DNA of 64,000 bases from the NCBI RefSeq assembly GCF_014779655.1, contig NZ_JACXYX010000015.1, positions 1-64,000 of the forward strand. The letters are read 5' to 3'. The notes under the pieces are model-generated. The model did not search any database. It was given only the letters and a program-made list of their open reading frames with translations, and had not been told where the DNA came from. The DNA comes from Nocardioides ganghwensis (GTDB lineage Bacteria; Actinomycetota; Actinomycetes; Propionibacteriales; Nocardioidaceae). The translations under genes were made by a program, and so were the position numbers. Positions 15,853-25,013 of the stretch are shown here, one piece after another. The number at the start of each line of letters is the position of its first letter. Position 1 is the stretch's first letter.

Positions 15853-18030
15853 CTAGCGGCGACGGGCGCGCTGGCGGGCGATGAGCTCGTCCTGCAGGTG
15901 GCGCTCGCCGTGCTGCAGCCGCCACTCGGCGTCCGATCCGAGCTCCCACGCGGTGGTGCCGGGGTCGAGCGCCAGGTCGAGCAGCGCCGCCACCTCCGCC
16001 ACGACGTGCGGGTCGCGCAGGCGTACGAGCACCTCCACGCGGCGGTCGAGGTTGCGGTGCATCATGTCGGCCGAGCCGATCCACGCCGACGGCTCGCCGC
16101 CGTTCTCGAACCAGAACACCCGGCTGTGCTCGAGGAACCTGCCGAGGATCGAGCGCACCCGCACGGTCTCGGACAGGCCGGGTACGCCGGGTCGCAGCGC
16201 GCAGATCCCACGGATCAGCAGCTCCACGCGCACGCCCTCCTGCGAGGCGAGGTAGAGCGCGTCGATCACCGCTTCGTCGACCACCGAGTTGGCCTTGATC
16301 CGGATCCCGGCGGGCCGGCCGGCCTGGTGGTGGGCGATCTCCTGGTGGATATGCGCGATCAGCCCCTCCCGCACGCTGTGCGGCGCGACGAGCAGGTGGT
16401 CGTACGTCCGGTTGCGGCTGATGCCCGAGAGGTTGTTGAAGAGCAGCGCGACGTCCTCGCCGATCTCCTGGTTGGCCGTGAGCAGGCCGAGGTCCTCGTA
16501 GACGCGGGCGGTCTTGGGGTTGTAGTTGCCGGTGCCGAGGTGGACGTAGCGACGGATGCCCTCGGGCTCGTCGCGCACCACCATCGACAGCTTGCAGTGG
16601 GTCTTGAGGCCGACGAGGCCGTAGACGACGTGGCAGCCGGCCTGCTCGAGCTTGCGGGCCCAGCGGATGTTGGCCTGCTCGTCGAAGCGCGCCTTGATCT
16701 CCACGACCACGAGGACCTGCTTGCCGGCCTCGGCGGCGTCGATGAGTGCCTCGATGATCGGGCTGTCGCCGGAGGTGCGGTAGAGCGTCTGCTTGATCGC
16801 GAGGACGTGCGGGTCGGCGGCGGCCTGCTCGAGGAAGCGCTGCACCGACGTCGCGAACGAGTCGTACGGGTGGTGCAGGAGGACGTCGTGGCGAGACACC
16901 GAGTCGAAGACGTCGACGGGGGAGGACGACTCGACCTCGGCCAGGCTCGGGTGGGTGGTCGGCAGGAACGCGGCGTACTTGAGGTCGTCGCGCGGCAGGT
17001 CGGCGATCGAGTGCAGGCCGGTGAGGTCGAGGGGACCGGGCAGCGACACCACCTCGTCGCGGCCCACGCCCAGCTCGGAGACCAGCAGCTCGAGGACCTT
17101 GGGATCCATCGACTGCTCGACCTCGAGGCGTACGGGGGGCCCGAAGCGCCGCCGCTGGAGCTCCTTCTCGAGCGCCTTGAGCAGGTTCTCGGCGTCGTCC
17201 TCCTCGACCTCGAGGTCCTCGTTGCGGGTGACGCGGAAGGTGTGGGCGCCGAGCACGTCCATGCCGGGAAAGAGCTTCTTGAGGTGCTCGCCGATGACGT
17301 CCTCGATGGGGACGAACCGCTGGTTGCCCAGACCGACGAAGCGGCCGAAGGTCGGCGGCACCTTGACCCGCGCGAAGTGCTCGGTGCCGGTCTCGGGGTG
17401 GCGTACGACGACGGCGAGGTTGAGCGAGAGCCCGGAGATGTAGGGGAACGGGTGGGCCGGGTCGACGGCCAGCGGGGTGAGGACCGGGAAGATCCGGTCC
17501 TTGAAGAGCTTCTTGCAGACCTTCTGCTCGTCGCGGTCGAGCTCGGACCAGCGCAGGATCTCGATGCCGTGCCCGCCGAGCTCCGGCAGGAGGTCGACCA
17601 GGGCGCGGGCGTGGCGCTCCATCAGCTCACGGCTGCTGGCCCAGAGCTGCTCGAGCTGCTCGCGTGGCATCAGCCCGCTGGCGGCCCGTACGGCGACTCC
17701 GGCCGCGATCCGGCGCTTGAGACCGGCGACGCGCACCATGAAGAACTCGTCGAGGTTGCTGGCGAAGATCGCGAGGAAGCGGGCCCGCTCGAGCAACGGC
17801 AGGCCGGGGTCCTCGGCGAGCTCGAGCACCCGCTGGTTGAAGCGCACCCACGAGATCTCCCGGTCGATGAACCGGTCGTCGTACTTCTCGACCGCCTCGA
17901 TCGCCGCGGCGTCGGGCGTGTAGGGCGGCTCGACGTCGAAGGTGTCGGTCGGGTGGCCGAAGGGTTCGGCCACCGGACCCTCGTCGACCGACTGGGAGAC
18001 AGCGCTGGTGAGGGTGGCCGGGTCGTTCAT
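15853..18030 (-). CDS. ppk: Polyphosphate kinase 1
   Basis: 725 residues, normal PPK1 length. Makes polyphosphate from ATP reversibly. N-terminal domain starts [20 protein letters not shown] and includes [16 protein letters not shown]. The head-domain segment [19 protein letters not shown] leads to the two phospholipase-D-like catalytic domains with [13 protein letters not shown] (autophosphorylated His) and [24 protein letters not shown] box lies 18 bp upstream of its ATG, linking it to phosphate starvation. Upstream of, and on the same strand as, DUF47-pit. Confidence 0.95.
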   Translation of the reverse strand: MNDPATLTSAVSQSVDEGPVAEPFGHPTDTFDVEPPYTPDAAAIEAVEKYDDRFIDREISWVRFNQRVLELAEDPGLPLLERARFLAIFASNLDEFFMVRVAGLKRRIAAGVAVRAASGLMPREQLEQLWASSRELMERHARALVDLLPELGGHGIEILRWSELDRDEQKVCKKLFKDRIFPVLTPLAVDPAHPFPYISGLSLNLAVVVRHPETGTEHFARVKVPPTFGRFVGLGNQRFVPIEDVIGEHLKKLFPGMDVLGAHTFRVTRNEDLEVEEDDAENLLKALEKELQRRRFGPPVRLEVEQSMDPKVLELLVSELGVGRDEVVSLPGPLDLTGLHSIADLPRDDLKYAAFLPTTHPSLAEVESSSPVDVFDSVSRHDVLLHHPYDSFATSVQRFLEQAAADPHVLAIKQTLYRTSGDSPIIEALIDAAEAGKQVLVVVEIKARFDEQANIRWARKLEQAGCHVVYGLVGLKTHCKLSMVVRDEPEGIRRYVHLGTGNYNPKTARVYEDLGLLTANQEIGEDVALLFNNLSGISRNRTYDHLLVAPHSVREGLIAHIHQEIAHHQAGRPAGIRIKANSVVDEAVIDALYLASQEGVRVELLIRGICALRPGVPGLSETVRVRSILGRFLEHSRVFWFENGGEPSAWIGSADMMHRNLDRRVEVLVRLRDPHVVAEVAALLDLALDPGTTAWELGSDAEWRLQHGERHLQDELIARQRARRR

Positions 18031-18047
18031 GGACCAAGTCTGGCACC

Positions 18048-18069
18048 GGAAGGTGAACGCGGGATGACC
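18048..18069 (-). promoter_or_regulatory. PHO box upstream of ppk
   Basis: Reading the minus strand, GGTCATCCCGC (18069-18059) is directly followed by GTTCACCTTCC (18058-18048), two contiguous 11-bp units fitting the actinobacterial PHO consensus. The box ends 17 bp before the ppk ATG. Confidence 0.7.
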
Positions 18070-18075
18070 TCGGCG

Positions 18076-18438
18076 TCAGTAGACCAGCGCCTGGACACCC
18101 TCGCCCAGGACCTGCTCGGCGAACACCGCCGCCCCCGCGATCCTCACGCCGTCGCGCAGGTCGCCCTCGACGAGCCCGCGGCGGGCCGCGCACTGCGAGC
18201 AGACGGTGATCGTGCCGCTGGTGAGGACCGCGGCCATTAGCTGGTCGAGGGGCGTGGCGAGGTCGAGGTCGAACTCCTCCGCACGACCCGGGACGCCGAA
18301 CCACGCGGCTTCCCCGGTCAGCCAGAGCGAGACCTCGGCGCCGGCCGCCGCGGCGGCCGCGGCGACCGTGAAGCCCTGGTTGCAGCGCTCGGCGTCGTCG
18401 GCGCCGCAGGTGACCTTGAGGACCAGTGAGCGAGCCAT
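18076..18438 (-). CDS. DsrE/DsrF-like family protein
   Basis: 120 residues. It begins SLVLKVTCGADDAERCNQGF and has the alternating beta/alpha pattern of DsrE-fold proteins, with AEVSLWLTGEAAW and a C-terminal VCSQCAARRGL carrying the Cys pair. DsrE-fold proteins move sulfur or reduce sulfur compounds, but many actinobacterial members have unknown roles. Divergent from the nitrobindin-like gene, with only 23 bp between the two starts. Confidence 0.7.
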   Translation of the reverse strand: MARSLVLKVTCGADDAERCNQGFTVAAAAAAAGAEVSLWLTGEAAWFGVPGRAEEFDLDLATPLDQLMAAVLTSGTITVCSQCAARRGLVEGDLRDGVRIAGAAVFAEQVLGEGVQALVY

Positions 18439-18461
18439 GCCCTCACATTAGAGTGACGCCC

Positions 18462-18956
18462 ATGCCCTTCGAGCTGCCCGACAACCTGCACCCCAACTGC
18501 GGCCCCGTCGCGTGGCTGCTCGGCACCTGGCGCGGCAACGGCCACGGTGACTACCCGACGATCGAGAAGTTCCACTTCGGCCAGGAGCTGATCTTCACCC
18601 ACGACGGGCGTCCGTTCTTCCACTACATGTCGCGCGCGTGGCTCGAGGACGAGGACGGCGAGTTCATCCGCGACGCGGCGATGGAGACCGGTTTCCTGAG
18701 GTGTCCCGAGCCCGGCAAGGTCGAGCTCCTCCTCGCGCACAACATCGGCTTCTCGGAGATCTGGTACGGCGCGGCCGAGGGCGGCCGGCTCGAGATGCAC
18801 ACCGCCGGCGTCTCCTTCACCGAGACCGCCAAGGAGGTCACGGCCGGGTCCCGGATGTACGGCAACGTCGACGGCGACCTGCTCTACGCCTTCGACATGG
18901 CCGCGGTCGGCCAGGAGCTCCAGCCGCACACCTGGGCACGGCTCCAGCGCGCCTGA
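18462..18956 (+). CDS. Nitrobindin-like heme-binding beta-barrel protein
   Basis: 164 residues. The GTWRGNG sequence near residue 25 is the G-x-W-x-G-x-G motif of the nitrobindin/DUF1794 barrel, and the C-terminal LQPHTWARLQRA carries the conserved His expected to ligate heme iron. Bacterial nitrobindins bind heme and react with NO or peroxynitrite. ATG at 18462 chosen from the family start; an in-frame start at 18426 would overlap the divergent gene. Ends 7 bp before the Fur-family gene, so likely co-transcribed. Confidence 0.8.
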   Translation: MPFELPDNLHPNCGPVAWLLGTWRGNGHGDYPTIEKFHFGQELIFTHDGRPFFHYMSRAWLEDEDGEFIRDAAMETGFLRCPEPGKVELLLAHNIGFSEIWYGAAEGGRLEMHTAGVSFTETAKEVTAGSRMYGNVDGDLLYAFDMAAVGQELQPHTWARLQRA

Positions 18957-18963
18957 CGACCTC

Positions 18964-19398
18964 ATGAGCGACGACCTGGCGAGCCGGCTGCGCGAGCAGG
19001 GCCTGCGGCTGACCCCGCAGCGCGAGCTGATCCTGCGTGCCGTCGAGGAGCTGCGGCACGCGACGCCCGACGAGGTGCTCGCCCACGTGCGCGCGCAGGT
19101 GAGCTCGGTCAACGCCTCCACCGTCTACCGCACGCTCGAGGTGCTCGAGGAGCTCGGACTGGTGCGCCACACGCACCTGAGCGACCGCGCGCCGACGTAC
19201 CACTCCACCCTCGAGCACGAGCACGTCCACGTCGTGTGCCGCCGCTGCCACGCCGTACGCTCCTACGACCCCGGCCTCGTCCACTCCCTCGTCGCGGCGC
19301 TGGGCGAGGACGGCTTCTCGGTCGACGTCGGGCACCTCGCGATCTTCGGGACCTGCGCGGACTGCTCGGCGGCGACCGCCTCACCCGAGCCGACCTAG
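18964..19398 (+). CDS. Fur-family metalloregulator
   Basis: 144 residues. N-terminal winged helix: LRLTPQRELILRAVEEL and NASTVYRTLEVLEELGLV. C-terminal dimer/metal domain: HEHVHVVCRRCHAV and, near the end, CADC, giving the structural Zn(Cys)4 site. Whether it senses zinc, iron or peroxide cannot be decided; the presence of both CxxC pairs fits Zur or PerR as well as Fur. Follows the heme-protein gene by 7 bp, which makes iron or redox control attractive but unproven. Confidence 0.88.
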   Translation: MSDDLASRLREQGLRLTPQRELILRAVEELRHATPDEVLAHVRAQVSSVNASTVYRTLEVLEELGLVRHTHLSDRAPTYHSTLEHEHVHVVCRRCHAVRSYDPGLVHSLVAALGEDGFSVDVGHLAIFGTCADCSAATASPEPT

Positions 19399-19407
19399 AC
19401 TCGGGGC

Positions 19408-20343
19408 ATGGCCAGCCCCCTCCTCGCCCTGCCCGGGGCCGTCGCCGGTGACGGCATCGACGCCCCGGTGGCCGCCCACTACGGCTCCTTCAACACCGAG
19501 CAGCGCAGCCTCGCCGCCGGCGACGGCTTCGTCGACCTCTCGCACCGCGACGTGGTGCGGATCGCCGGCCCCGACCGGTTGTCGTGGCTGCACAGCCTCA
19601 CGACCCAGTTCTTCGAGGGGCTCGCTCCGGGCACCTGGACGCAGGCGCTGGTGCTGAGCCCGCAGGGCCACGTCGAGCACGCCTTCACCGGCGTCGACGA
19701 CGGGGAGTCGTTCACCGCGCACACCGAGCCGGGCGCCGGCGCCGCGCTGGTGGAGTGGCTGGAGCGGATGAAGTTCATGACCCGCGTCGAGATCTCGCTC
19801 GTCGAGGACCTCGCCGTGATGTGGCGCCCGGGCGAGGGGATCGGTCGCTACGACCTCGTGCCCCGCGACCGGCTGGAGGCGTACGCCGCGGCGGCCGGGC
19901 CGGCGTGCGGGCTCTGGGCGTTCGAGGCGCTGCGCATCGAGCGCGGCGAGCCGCGGCTCGGGATCGACACCGACCACCGCACGATCCCCAACGAGGTCGG
20001 CTGGATCGGGCCCGCCGTCCACCTCGAGAAGGGCTGCTACCGCGGCCAGGAGACCGTCGCCCGCGTGCACACCCTGGGCCGGCCGCCGCGCCGGCTGGTG
20101 CTGCTGCACCTCGACGGCTCGGAGAACCGGCTGCCCGCCGCGGGCTCGCCCGTGTCGTACGACGGGCGCGACGTCGGCTTCGTCGGCTCGAGCGCCCGCC
20201 ACCACGAGCTCGGCCCGATCGCGCTCGCGCTGGTCAAGCGAAACGTCCCGGTCGAGGCCACCCTCACCGTCGACGAGATGCCCGCCGCGCAGGAGGTCGT
20301 CGTGGACCCCGAGGTCGGCCTGCACGTCCGCCCGCTGCGCTGA
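19408..20343 (+). CDS. ygfZ: YgfZ/GcvT-like folate-binding protein
   Basis: 311 residues. The diagnostic motif KGCYRGQET is at about residue 209-217. The GcvT-like fold is visible from VDLSHRDVVRIAGPDRLSWL onward. YgfZ proteins use tetrahydrofolate to help assemble or repair Fe-S enzymes such as MiaB. It starts 9 bp after the Fur-family stop and is followed by two palindromic repeats instead of a classical terminator. Confidence 0.9.
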   Translation: MASPLLALPGAVAGDGIDAPVAAHYGSFNTEQRSLAAGDGFVDLSHRDVVRIAGPDRLSWLHSLTTQFFEGLAPGTWTQALVLSPQGHVEHAFTGVDDGESFTAHTEPGAGAALVEWLERMKFMTRVEISLVEDLAVMWRPGEGIGRYDLVPRDRLEAYAAAAGPACGLWAFEALRIERGEPRLGIDTDHRTIPNEVGWIGPAVHLEKGCYRGQETVARVHTLGRPPRRLVLLHLDGSENRLPAAGSPVSYDGRDVGFVGSSARHHELGPIALALVKRNVPVEATLTVDEMPAAQEVVVDPEVGLHVRPLR

Positions 20344-20364
20344 GGTCGCGGCTCGGGGCCCGCT

Positions 20365-20408
20365 GCGTCATGCTGAACCGCACCCATGAGCGCGCCTTCG
20401 TATGACGC
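20365..20408. repeat. 44-bp palindromic repeat, copy 5
   Basis: Begins GCGTCATGCTGAACCGCACC and ends CCTTCGTATGACGC, with inner arms GCAC/GCGC. First of a pair between ygfZ and the convergent mshD. Confidence 0.9.
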
Positions 20409-20428
20409 TGGGGTTCGCGGGTGGCCTT

Positions 20429-20472
20429 GCGTCATGCAGAACCGCACCCATGAGTGCGCCTTCGTATGACGC
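20429..20472. repeat. 44-bp palindromic repeat, copy 6
   Basis: Begins GCGTCATGCAGAACCGCACC and ends CCTTCGTATGACGC. It lies 64 bp after copy 5. The best-preserved palindrome of the family: outer 9-bp arms, GAA/TTC, and CGCAC/GTGCG around loop CCATGA. Confidence 0.9.
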
Positions 20473-20542
20473 TGGCGGCGGGGCCGGGAGCTGGCCGGAG
20501 CCGGGGGCCGGGAGCCGGGGGCAGCGGCGGCGCGCGCGGAGG

Positions 20543-21349
20543 TCAGCCGCGGCGGTACTGGACGTGCGTGTCGGCGGCGGCGTGCTCGAAGCCGAGCCGG
20601 GAGTAGACCGCGACCGCCGGGGCGTTGTCCGCCTCGACGTAGAGCAGGACCTCGTCCACCCCGAGGCCGACGAGGTGGTGCAGGCCGGCCAGGGTGAGCA
20701 CCTTGCCGAGGCCACGCCCCTGCGCCGCGGGCGCGACACCGACGACGTAGACCTCGCCGAGGTGGTCGTCGTGCTGCTTGGTCCAGTGGAAGCCGAGCAT
20801 CCCGGACGCGTCCTCCGCGACGAGGAGCCCGGCCGGGTCGAACCACGGCTCGGCCATCCGGCGGGCGAGGTTCTCGAGGTCCATCGCGCCCTGCTCCGGG
20901 TGGTCGGCGAAGGCGGCCGCGTTGACCGCGACGACGTCGGCGGCGTCGCTGTCGCGCCACGACCGGATCGTCACCCCGGCGGGCGGCTCCAGAGGGGGCA
21001 GCGGCAGCGAGGACGGTCGGCGCATCACCCAGAGGTCGCGTACGCGCTCCCAGCCGTGGGTGGCCGCGAGGCGGGCGGCCGCGGGGTGGTTGCCGTGCGA
21101 CCACGCGACCAGCGGCCCGGCGTACGACTCCTCGACCCGGCCGAGCAGGGCGGCGCCGAGGCCGCGCCCCCGGGCGGAGGGCCGTACGACCAGCGACAGG
21201 TCGCCGTCGTGCACGAGCGCGAAGGCGTCGTCCTCGGCCACCACCTCGGCCCCACCGTCCGCCAGCGCGATCCGGGCGGCCTCGTCGAGCGGGTCGGTCC
21301 CGTCGGCGTCGGCCGCCTCCGCGGCGATCTCCTCGACGGTGGCCTGCAC
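20543..21349 (-). CDS. mshD: Mycothiol synthase MshD
   Basis: 268 residues from the GTG at 21349, five bases after the glnR stop. Two tandem GNAT acetyltransferase halves are seen: an N-terminal one with VVRPSARGRGLGAALL and a C-terminal active one with VYVVGVAPAAQGRGLGKVLT and the final VYSRLGFEH. It acetylates Cys-GlcN-Ins with acetyl-CoA in the last step of mycothiol synthesis, a thiol restricted to actinobacteria. Likely cotranscribed with glnR. Confidence 0.88.
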   Translation of the reverse strand: MQATVEEIAAEAADADGTDPLDEAARIALADGGAEVVAEDDAFALVHDGDLSLVVRPSARGRGLGAALLGRVEESYAGPLVAWSHGNHPAAARLAATHGWERVRDLWVMRRPSSLPLPPLEPPAGVTIRSWRDSDAADVVAVNAAAFADHPEQGAMDLENLARRMAEPWFDPAGLLVAEDASGMLGFHWTKQHDDHLGEVYVVGVAPAAQGRGLGKVLTLAGLHHLVGLGVDEVLLYVEADNAPAVAVYSRLGFEHAAADTHVQYRRG

Positions 21350-21354
21350 GGCGC

Positions 21355-22086
21355 TCAGGCGTCGCTCCTCGAGCGCGTCGAGCGGGGCTGCTCCTCGGCG
21401 TCCTTGTCGCGGGAGGGCACGACGAAGCGGTAGCCCACGTTGCGGACGGTGCCGATGTGGTGCTCGTGCTCGGTGCCGAGCTTGGCGCGCAGGCGGCGTA
21501 CGTGGACGTCGACGGTGCGGGTGCCGCCGAAGTAGTCGTAGCCCCAGACCTCCTGGAGCAGCTGCTCGCGGCTGAAGACCCGCCCGGGGTGCTGGGCGAG
21601 GTACTTGAGGAGCTCGAACTCCTTGTAGGTGAGGTCGAGGGGGCGGCCACCGATGCGCGCGGTGTAGGTGGCGTCGTCGACCACCACCTCGCCGCGGTGG
21701 ATGACGTGCGCGGACGGGTCGTCGGGTGCGGCGGCGCTGGAGCGGCCGACCGCGAGCCGGATCCGCGCGTCGAGCTCGGCCGGACCGCACGTGTGCAGCA
21801 CGACGTCGTCCATGCCCCAGTCGTGGGCCACCACGGCCAGGCCGCCCTCGGTGACGATGAGGAGCACCGGGGCGTCGGTGCCGGTGGTGCGGATCAGGCG
21901 GCAGAGGTCGCGCGCCGCGGCGAGGTCCTGCCGCCCGTCGACGAGGACCAGGTCGGAGTCGGGGGCGTCCAGCAGCGCGCTGCCCTGGGCGGGCACGATC
22001 TTGACGGTGTGGGAGAGCAGCGCGAGCCCGGGGAGCACCTCGGCGGAGGGCTGCAGCGCGCTCGTGAGCAGCAGCAGTGCGCTCAT
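21355..22086 (-). CDS. glnR: GlnR-type nitrogen response regulator (OmpR family)
   Basis: 243 residues from ATG at 22086. The N-terminal half is a receiver-like domain starting [20 protein letters not shown], matching the atypical GlnR receiver that works without a cognate kinase. The C-terminal half is an OmpR winged helix ([19 protein letters not shown], then [19 protein letters not shown] and [13 protein letters not shown]) virtually identical to known GlnR. GlnR controls glutamine synthetase and ammonium uptake in actinomycetes. Divergent from the MoaD/ThiS gene. Confidence 0.85.
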   Translation of the reverse strand: MSALLLLTSALQPSAEVLPGLALLSHTVKIVPAQGSALLDAPDSDLVLVDGRQDLAAARDLCRLIRTTGTDAPVLLIVTEGGLAVVAHDWGMDDVVLHTCGPAELDARIRLAVGRSSAAAPDDPSAHVIHRGEVVVDDATYTARIGGRPLDLTYKEFELLKYLAQHPGRVFSREQLLQEVWGYDYFGGTRTVDVHVRRLRAKLGTEHEHHIGTVRNVGYRFVVPSRDKDAEEQPRSTRSRSDA

Positions 22087-22197
22087 GCGGGGTCCCCGCG
22101 GCGTTGTTCGGGGGAGCGCAGCGGAGGAGAGGAACGTCGTGGGGTGTTCATGGCCTGGGCCTCCTCGTCCACCGGGGGATGAGGAAGGATATCCCGC

Positions 22198-22494
22198 ATG
22201 AGTGCTGGCACTGATCGCGATCGCGCGGATGAGACGGTCACCGTGCGCTACTGGGCGGGCGCCCGGGCCGCGGCCGGCACGGCGGAGGACGTCTTCGAGA
22301 CGGCCGGCGAGCTGACCCTGGCCGAGGTCGTCGAGCGGGTGCTGGAGCGGCACCCGGGCGAGCAGATGGCGCGCACCGTCGCGGTCTGCTCGGTGCTGCT
22401 GGGCGAGCAGCCGGTCCGCTCGCAGGACCCCGCCACGGTCGTCGTACGCCCGGGTGCGGTCGTCGAGCTGCTCCCGCCGTTCGCGGGCGGCTGA
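22198..22494 (+). CDS. MoaD/ThiS-family sulfur carrier protein
   Basis: 98 residues. Ubiquitin-like fold with [33 protein letters not shown], and the terminal Gly-Gly (PPFAGG) whose C-terminus is thiocarboxylated to carry sulfur. Length and opening resemble MoaD (molybdopterin synthase small subunit). No other moa or thi gene is nearby, so the pathway is open. Confidence 0.75.
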   Translation: MSAGTDRDRADETVTVRYWAGARAAAGTAEDVFETAGELTLAEVVERVLERHPGEQMARTVAVCSVLLGEQPVRSQDPATVVVRPGAVVELLPPFAGG

Positions 22495-22586
22495 CCCCGG
22501 CTGAGCCCCGACTGACCCCTGGAAGCTGCTGGTCGGCGAGTTCGCCACCCCGGTGAGGTTTGGGACCCGGCGAACAGGTCATGATC

Positions 22587-22653
22587 ACCCCCGTCCGGAG
22601 TCCCATGGCTCCGCACGGGGGACGTGCTTGCACGACGACGGCTGTCGTCGTGC
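22587..22653 (+). promoter_or_regulatory. Two stacked hairpins in the leader of the secreted repeat protein
   Basis: First hairpin: CCCCCGT at about 22587 pairs with ACGGGGG ending about 22620, with CGGAG/CTCCG inside. Second: GCACGACGAC (22630-22639) pairs perfectly with GTCGTCGTGC (22644-22653) on a GGCT loop. They sit 50-115 bp before the ATG at 22705. They could be a structured 5' UTR or the terminator of the upstream MoaD-like gene. Confidence 0.4.
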
Positions 22654-22704
22654 TGCGCGCGCGGCTCCATGCAGCGACGACGACAGTTCCAGGGGGAACA
22701 AGGA

Positions 22705-24897
22705 ATGCAGATCAGCTCAACGGGGGCGCGCAGACGCCTCTCATCCATCGTGGCGGCCGGTGCGCTCGCCACGGGCGTGCTGGCCATCGCGCCGGCCAGC
22801 GCGGCACCGGTGGGCGTCACCACCACCGTCACCGACTCGGCGGGCAACCCGGTCGAGGGCTACGTGACCGCCTACCTCGGCACCAGCGACGGCTCCTACT
22901 ACAGCGCCTCCGGCCAGTACCTCGCCGACGGCCGGATGAACCTGCCGCTCGAGCCGGGCACCTACAAGTTCGAGTTCGAGAGCATCGACGGCACCGTCGC
23001 GTCGGAGTTCTACACCGACAAGGCCGACCTGGCCTCGGCCGACGCCGTCGCGGTGACCGGCCCGACCGCGCTCGCGCCGGTCGTGCTGGCGCCCGCGCCG
23101 ACCGCCACCGGCCGCGTGGTCAACGCCGCGGGTCGCCCGGTGCGCGCCGGCAGCGTGAGCCTCCACGCCGGGGGCTCGTTCGTCTCCTCCGCGCGGATCG
23201 AGCGTGACGGCACCTTCCGCGTCGGCGCGTCCGTCGCGGGCTCCTACAAGCTCCGGGTGAACGCCAGCAACTACGCCCAGGAGTGGTACGCCAACAAGAC
23301 GACCCAGGAGACCGCTGACGCGATCACCCTCGGCGCCACGCCCCTCGCGCTCGGCGACATCGGCGTGAGCCGTGGCGGCGTGCTGACCGGCCGCCTGACC
23401 AACACGGCCGGCACCCCCCTCGAGCGCGTCGAGGTCGAGGCCTACCGCAACGGCAGCCCCTACTCGTCCTACTCCGACCTGACCGACTCCAACGGCGTGT
23501 TCCGGATCGACCGTGCCATGGAGGGCGTCTACAAGATCCGGTTCACCGACCCGGTCGGCCAGTTCGCCGGTGAGTGGTTCGCCGACAAGGCCGACCAGGC
23601 CACGGCCACCGAGCTGGTCCTCAACGGTGACGCGACCGTCGCCGGCATCGACGCCGCGCTCGCCGACGACCCGTCGTTCACCGTCGACCCCGCCACGGTC
23701 GACCTGAGCGGCACGGTCACCGACTCCGCGGGCGCCCCCGTGATCGGCGCGCAGGTCGTCGCCTGGTCGACGCCGCTGAAGTCCGGCGACGAGCGGCGGG
23801 CGGCGTACTCCGTCACCAACCGGGCCGGCCAGTACGCCTTCACCGACCTCGACCCCGACTCCTCCGGCTCCTCGGAGAACCAGTACAAGATCCAGGTCGA
23901 GGACACCCTCGACCGCGAGGACGGCCAGTACCACCGCCTCGGCCGCTGGTACGGCGGCGGGCAGTCCTTCGCCGCCGCGGCCCCGGCTCCGGTGCCTGCC
24001 GCCGGCGTCAACGTCACCCTGCCGCTCACCGGTGGCATCTCCGGCACCGTGACCGCGGGCTCGACCCTGTCGACCGACGGTGTCGCCGTCCAGGTCGTGG
24101 AGGCCAAGGACGGCCCCATCGGCCTGGAGAACGTCGGCTTCGCCTCGCTCGAGGACGACGGCACGTTCGACATGACCGCGCTCAAGCCCGGTGACTACAA
24201 GGTGCTCTTCGTCGACGGCGGCTCCGACCGCTTCTTCGGCCCGGAGTGGTACGACGACACCAACTTCGCCAACGCGAAGGTCGTCAGGGTGTCCAGCGGC
24301 AAGACCGCGACCGGCATCGACGCCACCCTCGAGGAGGGCATGCGCGCGCTGCGCAAGCCCGAGATCAAGGGCAGCCCCTACCTCGGCGGCAAGGTGCGGG
24401 CGACCACGGGTGCCTGGACGCTCGACGGCGACACGACCTACCAGTACGCCTGGATGGTCAAGGACGAGATCGTCGGGCAGGGCCGCACGCTCAAGGTCAC
24501 CAAGAAGTTCAAGGGCGAGCGGATCACCCTGCGCGTGACCGCCAGCAACGACGGCGTCACCGGCAACGCCATGGTGACCAGCCAGAAGATCGCCAAGAAG
24601 CCCAAGGTCAAGGTCGCCGTCAACGGCGCCAGGGCCAAGGTCTCGGTGTCGGCCAAGAAGGTCAAGGCCGCGAAGTTCAAGGGCTCGGTCGTCGCGAAGA
24701 AGATCGTCCGAACCGACGAGTTCGGCGCGCCGGTCTACAAGAAGATCGGCAAGGCCAAGCTGCGCAACGGCAAGGCCTCGCTGACCCTGAAGAAGCTGAC
24801 CAAGGGCAAGAACAAGGTCGTCTTCCTCATCACGCTCAAGGGTGGCAAGTACGGCGACGCGGAGGTCGCGCGGACCATCAAGGTCAAGAAGCGCTGA
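22705..24897 (+). CDS. Large secreted protein with Ig-like/carboxypeptidase-regulatory repeats
   Basis: 730 residues. ATG at 22705 with AAGGA upstream. Residues 1-34 form a signal peptide ending PASAAPVG. Then follow four or five beta-sandwich repeats of about 90 residues with the pattern V-T-D-S-x-G-N/A-P-V and endings such as YKLRVNASNYAQEWYANK, FYTDKADLASADAVAV and GEWFADKADQATATELVL, as in carboxypeptidase-regulatory-like or B-type Ig repeats. The last 180 residues are rich in Lys (KKPKVKVAV..., KVKKR), with KPEIKGSPYLGGKVRATTGA typical of secreted Ig-like cell-wall domains. No sortase signal. A cell-surface structural or adhesive role is inferred. Confidence 0.75.
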   Translation: MQISSTGARRRLSSIVAAGALATGVLAIAPASAAPVGVTTTVTDSAGNPVEGYVTAYLGTSDGSYYSASGQYLADGRMNLPLEPGTYKFEFESIDGTVASEFYTDKADLASADAVAVTGPTALAPVVLAPAPTATGRVVNAAGRPVRAGSVSLHAGGSFVSSARIERDGTFRVGASVAGSYKLRVNASNYAQEWYANKTTQETADAITLGATPLALGDIGVSRGGVLTGRLTNTAGTPLERVEVEAYRNGSPYSSYSDLTDSNGVFRIDRAMEGVYKIRFTDPVGQFAGEWFADKADQATATELVLNGDATVAGIDAALADDPSFTVDPATVDLSGTVTDSAGAPVIGAQVVAWSTPLKSGDERRAAYSVTNRAGQYAFTDLDPDSSGSSENQYKIQVEDTLDREDGQYHRLGRWYGGGQSFAAAAPAPVPAAGVNVTLPLTGGISGTVTAGSTLSTDGVAVQVVEAKDGPIGLENVGFASLEDDGTFDMTALKPGDYKVLFVDGGSDRFFGPEWYDDTNFANAKVVRVSSGKTATGIDATLEEGMRALRKPEIKGSPYLGGKVRATTGAWTLDGDTTYQYAWMVKDEIVGQGRTLKVTKKFKGERITLRVTASNDGVTGNAMVTSQKIAKKPKVKVAVNGARAKVSVSAKKVKAAKFKGSVVAKKIVRTDEFGAPVYKKIGKAKLRNGKASLTLKKLTKGKNKVVFLITLKGGKYGDAEVARTIKVKKR

Positions 24898-24927
24898 CTC
24901 CTGCGCGCAACGCAGCATCGCGCACAC

Positions 24928-24957
24928 GCGGGGCCCCGGGACTTCCCGGGGCCCCGC
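24928..24957 (+). terminator. Strong GC hairpin terminator
   Basis: A perfect 13-bp stem (24928-24940 with 24945-24957) on loop ACTT, just after the secreted-protein stop. Confidence 0.8.
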
Positions 24958-25013
24958 TCTGCATCCGGAGCCGGGTCCGGAACAAATCCGGCGGCGGTCG
25001 TCGTTGGCCGGGT

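Noticed and set aside
15898..18240. 780-codon open frame on the plus strand opposite ppk
   Set aside because: Shadow frame of a high-GC gene; translation is Val/Glu/Leu/Asp-biased and matches no family, while ppk on the other strand has all catalytic motifs.
22741..24927. 728-codon minus-strand frame opposite the large secreted protein
   Set aside because: Low-complexity antisense frame; the plus-strand product has a signal peptide and repeated domains.
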